This document shows, piece after piece, positions 23,119-31,244 of a stretch of 48,174 nt of DNA (positions are counted from its first letter, which is position 1; each line of letters begins with the position of its first letter). The stretch comes from Azohydromonas lata NBRC 102462 (GTDB taxonomy: Bacteria > Pseudomonadota > Gammaproteobacteria > Burkholderiales > Burkholderiaceae_C). The notes under the pieces are model-generated. The model had not been told where the DNA came from. It did no database searches and saw nothing but the letters and a program-made list of their open reading frames with translations. The stretch spans positions 1-48,174 of the forward strand of contig NZ_BCTC01000046.1 in NCBI RefSeq assembly GCF_001571085.1, given 5' to 3'. Made by a program: the position numbers and the translations under genes.

Positions 23119-23363
23119 AGCACGTCCCCGACCCGGCCGCCCTCTGCAGCGGCAAGGAGCCCTTCGCCAGCTTCACCCTGGCCAGCGAAGCCGCCCGTCG
23201 CGCCAACCGCAACAAGGATGCCCGCCGCGAGGCCTACCACTGCGTCCACTGCCACGCCTGGCACGTGGGCACGTCGCGGGCGCCGCGCTGCGACCGCAAC
23301 AAGCTGCGCCTGCAACACCGCCGCCGGCATGACGGTGAGCTGCTGGCAGCGGCCGGTTCCTGA
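23115..23363 (+). CDS. Small phage zinc-finger-like protein
   Basis: 82 aa. CSGKEPFASFTLASEAARRA precedes YHCVHCHAWHVGT: a C-x2-C-x-x-W-H motif typical of small phage proteins of unknown role. Basic C-terminus. The GTG/ATG overlap (ATGA) couples it to the gene before. Confidence 0.7.
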   Translation: MKHVPDPAALCSGKEPFASFTLASEAARRANRNKDARREAYHCVHCHAWHVGTSRAPRCDRNKLRLQHRRRHDGELLAAAGS

Positions 23364-23382
23364 GCAGGAGCCTTCGATGGAA

Positions 23383-23592
23383 TTACTTCGACTCGTGAAC
23401 GAACGCGTGGTAGTTGGTCGCCAACGCCGTCAGAACCGCAGCCAGAAAGGGCGAGTTCGGGTTGTCGCCAGCACCCGAGAAATGCTTGTTGGCCAATTGA
23501 ATCGCCAGCTTGATTTGCTCATTTGTGAGTACTGCAGCGTGATGCGCAGTGGCCGCTCGATAAGGTGCCAGCTCTGCATTGATCTCGGACAT
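23383..23592 (-). CDS. Leftward small gene inside the rightward operon, candidate moron
   Basis: 69 aa if started at 23,592 (AGGGATGG upstream); a longer form from 23,640 is possible. Sequence reads naturally: INAELAPYRAATAHHAAVLT then EQIKLAIQLANKHFSGAGDN. It is opposite in direction to all other genes between 13 and 30 kb and its GC is lower. Rightward frames across the same bases look unnatural. No family recognised. Confidence 0.5.
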   Translation of the reverse strand: MSEINAELAPYRAATAHHAAVLTNEQIKLAIQLANKHFSGAGDNPNSPFLAAVLTALATNYHAFVHESK

Positions 23593-23657
23593 GTATCCAT
23601 CCCTGGAGTGTTTTGGAGAAACCAAGTATGCGGATCGCACCCACCGGAGAACGTCTG

Positions 23658-23888
23658 ATGCGCACCGAAATCTTGACTTGGCACAAACCTGAGGAAGGCG
23701 CTTTCCCCGACGCCGAGATCGACGTCCTGCTGCACACCGACTGCGAAGACTGCCCGGTCTGGCCCGGCTACTGGGACGGCGAGCAGTGGCACGGCGCCGA
23801 CGGCATGCCGCTGCGCTGGCGCGTCATCGAATGGTGCGACATGCCGGTGGGCACGGTCGAGGCAAAGGCGGAGGCGTGCGCAGCATGA
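23658..23888 (+). CDS. Small phage protein of the YWDGEQW type
   Basis: 76 aa. CPVWPGYWDGEQWHGADGMP resembles a group of phage proteins (DUF551-like) whose end reads V-x-x-W-x-x-M/L-P. ATG at 23,658 has GGAG 8 bases upstream; a start at 23,628 is possible. Confidence 0.62.
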   Translation: MRTEILTWHKPEEGAFPDAEIDVLLHTDCEDCPVWPGYWDGEQWHGADGMPLRWRVIEWCDMPVGTVEAKAEACAA

Positions 23889-24118
23889 AAGTCATCCGCG
23901 ACCAGATCAAGCTGAACAGCTTGCACACGATGAAGTGGCGTGCCCGTGGCGTCGTATCGCCGCAGACCATGCAGACGCAACTGCAGCAGCGCCAGCACAA
24001 CCTCAGCATTGCCGCACTCACCGAGGCGCGTGCCGCATACCGCGATCAGACGGCGGCGCTGGAAGAAATCGCAGGCATCCTGGCTGTGGCCGTGCGCAAG
24101 GAAGGTGGCGCCGGATGA
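23885..24118 (+). CDS. Hypothetical phage protein
   Basis: 77 aa, helical (LQQRQHNLSIAALTEARAAY). Not recognised. Overlaps both neighbours by 4 bases. Confidence 0.6.
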   Translation: MKVIRDQIKLNSLHTMKWRARGVVSPQTMQTQLQQRQHNLSIAALTEARAAYRDQTAALEEIAGILAVAVRKEGGAG

Positions 24119-24486
24119 ACCTCAACCCCTTCGCCGAACTCGCCCGCGTCGCAGACCGCGGCTATATCGAGCGCGCCCCGCTGCCCGAGGAAGACCCCGC
24201 GCAAGGCCCGCCGCTCTTCACCCTCTCCGGCACGCGCACCGACGCGCTGCTCGAACTGCTCACCAAGCGCGGCCGGCTGACCACCGCCGAGCTGGCCCGC
24301 GCCACCGGGCTGCAGGACAAGCTCGTCTGGGGCCTGCTCAAGGCGCGCCGCACCGCCGGCCAGGTCGTGCACGACGGCGAGGCCTGGGAAATTAACGAAG
24401 CCTGGATTCCGCCTGAGATCAAGCGCGCCGTGGAGCTGCTGCGCTCGCGTGGGTGGACGTGCGTTGCGCCGGGGGCGAAGTCATGA
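24115..24486 (+). CDS. Winged-helix phage protein
   Basis: 123 aa. RTDALLELLTKRGRLTTAEL then ARATGLQDKLVWGLLKARRT and VVHDGEAWEINE form a clear winged HTH (about 40-90). Probably DNA binding. Confidence 0.7.
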   Translation: MNLNPFAELARVADRGYIERAPLPEEDPAQGPPLFTLSGTRTDALLELLTKRGRLTTAELARATGLQDKLVWGLLKARRTAGQVVHDGEAWEINEAWIPPEIKRAVELLRSRGWTCVAPGAKS

Positions 24487-25592
24487 GCGACATCATCAAT
24501 GAGTTGGCCACGGCGCTGCGTGACATGCTGCTGGCAACGGGGCCAGGTGATCGCTACGAAGCCGCCCGCGCGAAGGCCAATCGGGTGCTTGCCAAGGTGG
24601 AAGGCACCGCCACGGCGGCGCAGCCGCCGCAGAACGTGATCGCGGCAGCCGAGCGCCTGCTGCGCGCCGTGCGCGCGGAAATGTCGCCGGGCTGGACGTG
24701 CAACAGCTACCACCCGACCCTCGCGCCGGCCGCTGATGCACTTGGGCGCGCCCTGGCCGCCGACTCCCAAAAAAGCTCACCTGAGCAGCGCGCAGCGTTT
24801 GAAGCATGGGCCAGCACGCAATGGCCCGGCGCCCTCCCACCCAACCATGCGTGGATGGGTTGGCAGGCCCGCGCCGCCATGGAAACTCCCGTCGCCAGCC
24901 GGGAGCCGGTGCGCGAGCCCGATGGTGTCGAGCGCATCTGGCAATGCAAGATCGGCGGGCGCGTGACGGGCCTGCCACCCGCCGCAGATGGCCCCATGCG
25001 CGAGGCACTGCAGGATGCGTTCGCCCGCGTCACCGGGCACCGCTGCGAGTTCGTGTTCAGCGGTTGGGGCGCGACGCTGCGCGAGGGCGAACGGGCGGTG
25101 CACGAGGGCCGCACGGTGCGTGATGACGTTGCGTTCGCCGAGCTGCGCGCCGAGCGCGACAGCATCACCGAGCGGCTGGGGGAGGCCGCCGCCACGGCGG
25201 TGCAGCCGCCGATGCAGGTAACGGCAGAAATGGTCACGGCCTATCTGGAGGCAAATGATGCCTACTGGCGCAGGGCGGACGAGATGCCGCGCCGGGATGC
25301 CGGCAAATGGCGAAACGGAACGCCCCGCGAGGCGACCGCGGAGAGCTTGCGCGCAGCCCTGGCTGCCGCCACGGCGGCGCAGCAGCAGCCGGACGTAGCG
25401 CATGCGCTTGGCGAGGCCGTGGCCGCGCTGCACTTCGACGACAACAGCCACTACGCCAGCGCACTGTGGACCATCGTGCTCGACCTGGGCGGCCGGGAGG
25501 CCGTGAACGCGCTGCAATTCGACAGCAGCGCGGCTTATCACCGCTACGGCGCGGATCGCAATGCCAGCCCCCAGGGGGCGAGCCATGGCTGA
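24483..25592 (+). CDS. Modular phage protein with three internal junction repeats
   Basis: 369 aa. It is built of blocks separated by near-identical linkers encoding ATAAQ-like sequence: bases 24,608-24,624, 25,189-25,205 and 25,366-25,382 all read CCGCCACGGCGG(C/T)GCAG. The second block holds FEAWASTQWPGALPPNHAWM, a motif shared by Ea22-like and similar mosaic phage proteins. The last block is helical (ALWTIVLDLGGREAVNALQF). The linkers probably serve as recombination joints for swapping blocks. Function unknown. Confidence 0.7.
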   Translation: MSDIINELATALRDMLLATGPGDRYEAARAKANRVLAKVEGTATAAQPPQNVIAAAERLLRAVRAEMSPGWTCNSYHPTLAPAADALGRALAADSQKSSPEQRAAFEAWASTQWPGALPPNHAWMGWQARAAMETPVASREPVREPDGVERIWQCKIGGRVTGLPPAADGPMREALQDAFARVTGHRCEFVFSGWGATLREGERAVHEGRTVRDDVAFAELRAERDSITERLGEAAATAVQPPMQVTAEMVTAYLEANDAYWRRADEMPRRDAGKWRNGTPREATAESLRAALAAATAAQQQPDVAHALGEAVAALHFDDNSHYASALWTIVLDLGGREAVNALQFDSSAAYHRYGADRNASPQGASHG

Positions 25593-25944
25593 CTTGACCA
25601 TCGAGCACTTGCGCATCCTCCAGCACACCACTGGCATGGACGAACACGGCAGGTTTGGGCCCTACGGCCAATATCGGAACCACTTCGTTGCCGGCGCCGA
25701 CGACGAGACAACGTGCCGCGAACTGGTGACCTTGGGCTACATGACCGAGCGCGACATGGGCACTCTGTCTGGCGGTATGCCCTGCTTCAACGCAACGCGC
25801 GCAGGCATTCGGGCCGCACAAGATGAGAGCCCACCACCACCGAAGCTCACGCGCGGCCAGCGCCGGTACCGCGCGTGGCTGGCGGCCGACAGCGGGCTAA
25901 AGTTCGGCGAGTGGCTGCGCGACGGCGGAGGCGTCCATGGCTGA
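25585..25944 (+). CDS. Hypothetical phage protein
   Basis: 119 aa. RILQHTTGMDEHGRFGPYGQ then RNHFVAGADD are conserved-looking blocks of a phage family of unknown role; the C-terminus (RYRAWLAADSGLKFGEWLR) resembles a small DNA/RNA-binding tail. Overlaps the preceding gene by 8 bases. Confidence 0.68.
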   Translation: MADLTIEHLRILQHTTGMDEHGRFGPYGQYRNHFVAGADDETTCRELVTLGYMTERDMGTLSGGMPCFNATRAGIRAAQDESPPPPKLTRGQRRYRAWLAADSGLKFGEWLRDGGGVHG

Positions 25945-26218
25945 CGCCCCACTCTACCGTGCCAAGCTCAAGACCCGCCGCGAGATGGAGCGCGACATCC
26001 CGCGCGACGAGTTGGGCTGGTGGCGCGACGTGTGTCCCGGCCAGACGCTGAAGCTGCGGGAGGCCACGGCTGCCGACTTGGAGCGCTGCCATCTGCGCGC
26101 CGGTACCAGTCGCAACCCGGCCGACTACCTGTGTGAGCCGTTCGAGGGCGGCTGTCTGGTGTCGCGCCGCGCCGTGAAGGTGCTGACGCCCGTTGCCAGG
26201 GGAGGCACGCAGTCATGA
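25937..26218 (+). CDS. Hypothetical phage protein
   Basis: 93 aa, soluble, no family recognised. Two C-terminal cysteines (YLCEPFEGGC). Confidence 0.6.
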   Translation: MADAPLYRAKLKTRREMERDIPRDELGWWRDVCPGQTLKLREATAADLERCHLRAGTSRNPADYLCEPFEGGCLVSRRAVKVLTPVARGGTQS

Positions 26219-26622
26219 CCCACTTCGAGCGCTTCTGCCAGGACGCCTACCGCATGGCCGGCCTAGCGCCCTACGACATCGCAAGGCGCTCCCAGAGCGC
26301 ACCCGCCAAGGACACCTGCAGCGAGATCGTGAAGCTCATGCAGGCGGCATTCGAAACGCAGCAGCGGAGCAGCGGCATGCCCATCGAGTTCTTCAACACC
26401 TTCGAGGTCAGCGCGCCCACGTGCCCGCACTGCGCGCACGAGATCAGCCTTGGCGAAGTGCTGGCGCTCAAGCGCGAAGGCGGAGCTGACCTGTTCGCAC
26501 TCGCCCGCAACGAAGGCATCGCTGAGATCGCGTGCTCCTCGCCCTCGTGCGGCAAGACCTACTGGCTCAAGGGCGGCTACCTGCCGCACTACACGAGCGC
26601 GATGACGGAGGACGAACTGTGA
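26215..26622 (+). CDS. Phage protein with zinc-ribbon C-terminus
   Basis: 135 aa. CPHCAHE (about 63-69) and CSSPSCGKTYW (about 104-114) give a four-cysteine zinc ribbon; the N-terminal half is helical. Possibly nucleic-acid binding. Confidence 0.62.
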   Translation: MTHFERFCQDAYRMAGLAPYDIARRSQSAPAKDTCSEIVKLMQAAFETQQRSSGMPIEFFNTFEVSAPTCPHCAHEISLGEVLALKREGGADLFALARNEGIAEIACSSPSCGKTYWLKGGYLPHYTSAMTEDEL

Positions 26623-27113
26623 GCCCCGCTGTGAACGAAGTGAAGCTCAACATCATCCGCAACTGGCCGGAGGGTTTTCAGGAGCGGCTGGAGCACGTCT
26701 GGCGCGACCTCATCGGCTTCATCCCGAACTACAAGCTCTACGACCTGTCGCGCATGCTGGCGGAGTTCGGCTTCACGATGAAGGTCTACGAAGGCCCGGC
26801 GCCACAGCCCATCGGCCGTGTGCTTACCCAGACCGAGCAAGGCCCTGGCTACGACCCGCAGCAGAAGGTCATCCATTTCCCCGGCGGTCATCCGGCGGAG
26901 GGTACGAACCTCTACGCCGCGCCGCCGTCCACGAGCGAGGCGCTGCAGGTGCTGCTCGACCTGCGCACCGAGCTGGCCGCGGCGCTGCAGGCCGGGAAGG
27001 TGGCGCCGGACGTGATCAGCACCGAGCTGGGCAAGCGCATGGCGCAGCTGCTGCTCGCAGACCAGACGGCAAACACAGAGCCGGCCGTTGCCGGCGGGAG
27101 ACCCCAGGAATGA
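26619..27113 (+). CDS. Hypothetical phage protein
   Basis: 164 aa from GTG (GTGA overlap with the upstream stop). EGFQERLEHVWRDLIGFIPN is a conserved-looking block; the C-terminal half is helical. Not recognised. Confidence 0.62.
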   Translation: MSPAVNEVKLNIIRNWPEGFQERLEHVWRDLIGFIPNYKLYDLSRMLAEFGFTMKVYEGPAPQPIGRVLTQTEQGPGYDPQQKVIHFPGGHPAEGTNLYAAPPSTSEALQVLLDLRTELAAALQAGKVAPDVISTELGKRMAQLLLADQTANTEPAVAGGRPQE

Positions 27114-27388
27114 GCTTCATGAACGGCATGCGTCCACAGTGGCGCTACTGGCAGAAGGTGCACTGCAAGACCTCGCCCTTCTGGCAGCGGCGCATGGACA
27201 GCGCCAGCTACTCGTACCCGACGCCGGGGCACATCGGGCACTGCGCCAGCCGACCGCACAAGCCGGTGCGCATGTTTGACCGCTGGCATCGCATCAGCGA
27301 GCGCACGGCAGACCACGGCTCCAAGGCGTTTGGCATCTACTGGCGCAGCCATCCCGGGGAGAGCGATGCAGGGAGCGTGCGGCCGTGA
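27110..27388 (+). CDS. Hypothetical phage protein
   Basis: 92 aa, Trp/His/Arg-rich (MRPQWRYWQKVHCKTSPFWQ). No family recognised; ATGA coupling at both ends. Confidence 0.58.
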   Translation: MSFMNGMRPQWRYWQKVHCKTSPFWQRRMDSASYSYPTPGHIGHCASRPHKPVRMFDRWHRISERTADHGSKAFGIYWRSHPGESDAGSVRP

Positions 27389-27819
27389 CCCTCTCCATCA
27401 TCCAGCCCAGGCAGCCCACCGCGTCCGGCTGGCGCCTGGCCACCTGGTGGACCTGCCCGCGCGAGCTGGCCGAGATCGGCTACCCGGTACAGGCCTGGGA
27501 GCACACGGCGTCAGGCCTGTTCGTGCTGTCGGCCGTGGAAGTCGCGCACGACCCCGGCGCGCCAGACCTGGGGCCGGAGTACCACCTGAGCATCAGCCTG
27601 CGCGGGCATCGGTGCAGCACGGCCGATGCGCTGTTCGCGCTGGCGGCGTTCGAGCTGCTCGACGCGACGGAGGACAACCACGTGCCGGGCGGGAAGGTGC
27701 GCAACTTCTGGCGCGCGGTGGCGGACCACTTGAGCGGCCACGTGTGCCCGTGCCAGGACGAGGAGCCGGCGATGCGGGAGGACCGGGGCGACTACGTGTG
27801 GCGCGGGGTGACGCGGTGA
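27385..27819 (+). CDS. Hypothetical phage protein
   Basis: 144 aa. GPEYHLSISLRGHRCSTADA then LFALAAFELLDATEDNHVPG resemble a phage family often labelled hypothetical. Strand-rich N-terminus, helical centre. Confidence 0.65.
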   Translation: MTLSIIQPRQPTASGWRLATWWTCPRELAEIGYPVQAWEHTASGLFVLSAVEVAHDPGAPDLGPEYHLSISLRGHRCSTADALFALAAFELLDATEDNHVPGGKVRNFWRAVADHLSGHVCPCQDEEPAMREDRGDYVWRGVTR

Positions 27820-28322
27820 CCTCAGATGATCAAGACGACTCGCGAAGGCTGCGGAAACGGCGCGTGACATGCAAAAAGGACCACGAGCATCAGAAGATTG
27901 ATCCGGATGCGTGCTACCTGCCGAGCTCCAGGGTGGCCCAGATGTCGGGCCGCTCGCGAGCGACTGTATTCCGGGACATCAAAGCCGGCGCATTGCCGGC
28001 GGTTTGGGGAAGCGTCGTGGTGGACGACAGAAAGAACAGGTCGTGGCTTGTCCATCCTCGTGACGCCCAAGCATATGTAGAGAAGCACCTTCGCGAGAAA
28101 GAACTACCCTCAGAAGTTGACCGTCTGCGCGACATCGCTGCCCGCTACCACTGGCTCTGCGCCAACCTCGCTCGCATCCACATTGAAACGACGCAGCCAG
28201 CCGGCTCGCCTGCGGACACGCCGATGGTTGTGACGCTGATCCAGGCGTGGCCGAACCTTCCGAGGACGGATACGGCGAGTGTGGATGAGGCGGTGCGGGT
28301 GGCGATGCGGGAGGGGGTTTGA
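27816..28322 (+). CDS. AlpA/MerR-type HTH phage protein
   Basis: 168 aa from GTG. A winged HTH of the excisionase/AlpA type lies at about 35-85: SSRVAQMSGRSRATVFRDIK then ALPAVWGS and WLVHPRDAQAYVEKH. The C-terminus is a separate helical region. First of three such genes near the right end. Confidence 0.65.
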   Translation: MTSDDQDDSRRLRKRRVTCKKDHEHQKIDPDACYLPSSRVAQMSGRSRATVFRDIKAGALPAVWGSVVVDDRKNRSWLVHPRDAQAYVEKHLREKELPSEVDRLRDIAARYHWLCANLARIHIETTQPAGSPADTPMVVTLIQAWPNLPRTDTASVDEAVRVAMREGV

Positions 28323-28732
28323 TGGCGGCCTCCATGAAGCCTACCAACGTCGACGTGCTGCGCCTGCGCCAGATCCTTAAGGAGCTTGATACTGGGGACA
28401 GTAATTTGGTGACGGCTCAGTCGCTGCGCAAGGTCATAACGTGGCTATTGCAAGAAGACCTGAATGGGCCTCGGCAGCATCAGGTTGCGTCTCGCCAAGC
28501 GCCAGTCGACTTCGACGCGCTACCCGATTCTGCTTATGTGCGATTGGCGCAAATCGTTCCAGCGGTTGTGCCGGTGTCCCATGCCACCCTGTGGCGCTGG
28601 GTGCGTGAAGGCACATTCCCTGCACCAAAGAAGCTCGGATCTCAGGTGACTGCATGGCGCGTGGGCGACGTGCGTGCCTGGCTGGACGGCCGGGCGCCAG
28701 AGACGAAGGCGGCAAAAAGGACGCGCGCATGA
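28322..28732 (+). CDS. AlpA/MerR-type HTH phage protein
   Basis: 136 aa; ATG shares a base with the upstream stop. The HTH is in the C-terminal half: VRLAQIVPAVVPVSHATLWR then WVREGTFPAPKKLGSQVTAW and VGDVRAWLDG, the AlpA-like layout. The 5' half of the gene is lower in GC than its 3' half. Confidence 0.7.
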   Translation: MAASMKPTNVDVLRLRQILKELDTGDSNLVTAQSLRKVITWLLQEDLNGPRQHQVASRQAPVDFDALPDSAYVRLAQIVPAVVPVSHATLWRWVREGTFPAPKKLGSQVTAWRVGDVRAWLDGRAPETKAAKRTRA

Positions 28733-28866
28733 ACCCCCGCCGCGCCCTCCTCGCCCTGGTCGCCGCGGCCTATGCCGCGGTGGCGTGCTGGCACGTCAAC
28801 GGCGACCGGCTTCACAAAAACACTCACCTTTCCAGCAAGGAGCGCGGGCATGCCAATCAAGCCTGA
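28729..28866 (+). CDS. Tiny phage membrane or secreted protein
   Basis: 45 aa. Basic start followed by a hydrophobic helix (ALLALVAAAYAAVACWHV) and a polar tail. The end overlaps the next gene by 17 bases. Could be an exported peptide. Confidence 0.5.
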   Translation: MNPRRALLALVAAAYAAVACWHVNGDRLHKNTHLSSKERGHANQA

Positions 28867-29275
28867 GAACCTGGCGCGCTACCCCAAGGACTGGAAGCTC
28901 ATCAGCGCCTCGATTCGCCAGCGCGCCGGCAACCGCTGCGAGTGGCCTGGCTGCACGGCATGCCACCACACGGTCGGCTACTGGAGCGACGGCGAATTCG
29001 TGCCAATGCCGCGGGTGCTGCGAGAGGCCGGCTTCAAGGCCGGCGACACCGTGGCCGCCACGGACAAGGACGGCCGCCACATCAGCCTGAAGCTGATCCG
29101 CATCGTGCTGACCGTCGCCCACTTGGATCACGTGCCGGAGCACGTGGACCCCGACAACCTGCGTGCATGGTGCCAGCGGCACCACCTTGCCTACGACGCA
29201 GAGCACCACAAGCAGACCGCCTACGCCACCCGCCGCGCCGGCCTGGCCATGGCCGACCTGTTCGAAGGCGCCTGA
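28850..29275 (+). CDS. Phage HNH nuclease
   Basis: 141 aa. RAGNRCEWPGCTACHH, then LTVAHLDHVPEHVDPDNLRA and WCQRHHLAYDAEHH: zinc-binding Cys pairs and the H-N-H core of McrA-type proteins. The AAGGAG before ATG 28,850 lies inside the preceding gene. Confidence 0.85.
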   Translation: MPIKPENLARYPKDWKLISASIRQRAGNRCEWPGCTACHHTVGYWSDGEFVPMPRVLREAGFKAGDTVAATDKDGRHISLKLIRIVLTVAHLDHVPEHVDPDNLRAWCQRHHLAYDAEHHKQTAYATRRAGLAMADLFEGA

Positions 29276-29276
29276 A

Positions 29277-29831
29277 ATGAAGACTTGCACCAAATGCAAA
29301 GAGACGCTGCCGCTGGATGTGTTTGCGCGGGATTCGCAGCGCGCCGGAGGCCTGCGTCTTCGCTGCAAATCCTGCGACAACGAGAGACGGCGCTCATGGA
29401 CCAAGGCAAATCCAGAGCGCACTCGAATTGCGTCAAAGCGCAAGAATGCCGCTAGAGACGCGGCAAGGGTTGAGGCGCGAACCAATAAGCTGGCTGCATT
29501 GCCGCCGGACAAAAAGAAATGTCCGCAATGCGCCTCAATATATCCGCTGGCGGAATTTCCAGTAGACAAGACAAAGTCAAGTGGCCACACCTCTTGGTGC
29601 CGCAATTGTTATCGCCACGCCTGGCGATCCAATTACCAAGAACACGCCCCCAAGCGCAGGGCGCAGCAGCGACAGGAGACGGCCGAGCTGTCGGATGGCT
29701 ATGTGCGAAGGAAGTTAATTCGTGATTCCGGAATTCAGCCGGGAGACGTGCCGCAGGCACTCATCGACCTCAAGCGCGAGCACCTGCGGCTGCTTCGCCA
29801 ACTCAGAAAGGACAAGGATGAAAACTGCTGA
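29277..29831 (+). CDS. Phage double zinc-finger protein, endonuclease-VII-like
   Basis: 184 aa. Two parallel zinc motifs: CTKCKETLPLDVFARDSQRA...CKSC (about 3-40) and CPQCASIYPLAEFPVDKTKS...CRNC (about 81-115). The CTKCKE-LPL-x-F start is the mark of phage HNH/recombination-endonuclease-VII-like proteins. A clear HNH core after it is not evident, so it may be only DNA binding. Base composition is noticeably lower in GC than in the neighbouring genes. Confidence 0.72.
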   Translation: MKTCTKCKETLPLDVFARDSQRAGGLRLRCKSCDNERRRSWTKANPERTRIASKRKNAARDAARVEARTNKLAALPPDKKKCPQCASIYPLAEFPVDKTKSSGHTSWCRNCYRHAWRSNYQEHAPKRRAQQRQETAELSDGYVRRKLIRDSGIQPGDVPQALIDLKREHLRLLRQLRKDKDENC

Positions 29832-30024
29832 ACAGATGACTATGGAACTGCAAGCCGTGTTCGAGTCCCTTAAGACGGGCTCGATTAAGCCTAGCGAGGC
29901 TGCGGAAATGACTAATTGCGTAGGAAAGATGATCGGGCTTGCAAAGGCACAACTTGAGTATCACGCCCTTCGCAAAGAAGGGCCGTCAATGACATTCTTT
30001 GGGGCGTCTTCAGAGAAGGTTTAA
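29818..30024 (+). CDS. Small helical phage protein
   Basis: 68 aa, strong AAGGA 6 bases before ATG. ELQAVFESLKTGSIKPSEAA then MTNCVGKMIGLAKAQLEYHA: same helical pattern as the protein at 22,834. Lower GC, like the gene before. Confidence 0.65.
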   Translation: MKTAEQMTMELQAVFESLKTGSIKPSEAAEMTNCVGKMIGLAKAQLEYHALRKEGPSMTFFGASSEKV

Positions 30025-30069
30025 CAAATAAAGCGCCCACCTCGACCACCATAACAGGAGCTTGAGGAA

Positions 30070-30261
30070 GTGACCGAGCCAACCCAAAAGCGCCTGCTGG
30101 ACACTGCCGACATCGCGGCACTGCTCGGTGTGCGCCGCGATCACGTTACCGACCGCCTGAGCAAGCGCCCGGATTTCCCCAGGCCGCACGTCAACCTCAG
30201 CCAGAAGCTGCGCCGCTGGCGCGCCGAGGACATCGCGGCATGGCTTGCGCGGGTGCGCTAG
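30070..30261 (+). CDS. Candidate excisionase (AlpA-like HTH)
   Basis: 63 aa from GTG with GAGG upstream. DTADIAALLGVRRDHVTDRL then FPRPHVNLSQKLRRWRAEDI: AlpA-type winged HTH. Convergent with, and overlapping by 4 bases, the integrase gene, which is where a recombination directionality factor is often found. It could also be a plain regulator. Confidence 0.7.
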   Translation: MTEPTQKRLLDTADIAALLGVRRDHVTDRLSKRPDFPRPHVNLSQKLRRWRAEDIAAWLARVR

Positions 30262-31244
30262 AGCCGCCGGGCAATGTCCTCGGCCGTCTCTCGGTAGTAG
30301 ACGTTCTGGAGGATGCGCAAATCCTTGTGTCCGCTGATCTTGGCCAGCGTCATCACGTCCACCTTGCGTGACAGCCGGGTCAGCGCTTCGGCGCGGCTGT
30401 CGTGGAAGTGCAGGTCATCGATGAGCTGCTTCTTGCACGCGGTACGAAACGAGCTGCTCAAGGCCTTGCCGGTCAACGTGAATCCGTCGGCTGGGATCTG
30501 CCGCATCAGGCGCAGCGCAGCACGCGACAACGGCACTTCGCGAGGGCGGCCAGTCACGTGCTGCGTCTTGTGCGCAACCCGCGCCACGCGCCGCTGCAGG
30601 TCCACGTTCACGCCGGGAACCAGCGAGAGAATCTCGCCGGCACGCATGGCCGTGCGCAGGCCAATCAGAAACGCCAGCGCTGCTTGCTGCAACTGCGTGC
30701 GCACGTCGCCAGTGATGTAGTTCAGGGTGCGACAGATCACCCGCACCTCGGCCGGCGTGATGCGCCGCTCTCGCGCCGGGTTCTGCCCCGGTTTTCCAAG
30801 CGCCTTGAAAGGAGACTCGCCGCACCACCCCCACTCCGCGGCCGCGACGGCCCAGACGTTGCGGATCAGGTTGATGTCGCGCTGGACGCTGCCCGGAGTC
30901 ACCTGGCGCAACCTTGCGTCCCGCCATGCAGCAATGTCGGCCGTCGTGACCTCGCTGAGCACTTTGTCGGCCGTTGCTCCGAGCTGTTCCGGGATGGCTC
31001 GCAGCCTGTACAGCTCGACGTCGCCCCCGCCTTTCTTCGGGCTGATCTCCCGCGCGTAGCGCTCCAGCGCGTCGCGCACGGTGTGTGCGGGATATTTCCC
31101 GCACTTCGCATCCAGCAGCAGGGATTCTTCCCGCGCAGCCCACTCTTGCGCCTCACGCTTCGTGCGGAATGTCCTCGATCGGCGCTGCCCCGCCCGCTCT
31201 ACTTCTGCGCGGTATCCTCGCGTCGCCTTCCTGATGTAAGCCAT
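30258..31244 (-). CDS. int: Tyrosine-recombinase integrase
   Basis: 328 aa. An N-terminal SAM-like arm-binding part (about 1-60), core-binding domain (55-155), and catalytic domain (160-328). Catalytic set visible: R201 (MRAGE), K227, H281 and R284 (HDSRAEA), H306 (GHKDL) and Y316 or Y317 (NVYYR). All are present, so it should be active. Reading leftward away from recB, it forms the right border of the prophage. Integrates and, with the small convergent HTH protein, may excise the element. Confidence 0.94.
   Translation of the reverse strand: MAYIRKATRGYRAEVERAGQRRSRTFRTKREAQEWAAREESLLLDAKCGKYPAHTVRDALERYAREISPKKGGGDVELYRLRAIPEQLGATADKVLSEVTTADIAAWRDARLRQVTPGSVQRDINLIRNVWAVAAAEWGWCGESPFKALGKPGQNPARERRITPAEVRVICRTLNYITGDVRTQLQQAALAFLIGLRTAMRAGEILSLVPGVNVDLQRRVARVAHKTQHVTGRPREVPLSRAALRLMRQIPADGFTLTGKALSSSFRTACKKQLIDDLHFHDSRAEALTRLSRKVDVMTLAKISGHKDLRILQNVYYRETAEDIARRL

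Noticed and set aside
29277-29831. Double zinc-finger gene called firmly as an endonuclease VII
   Set aside because: The cysteine pairs fit, but a catalytic HNH core could not be seen, so only a tentative label was given.
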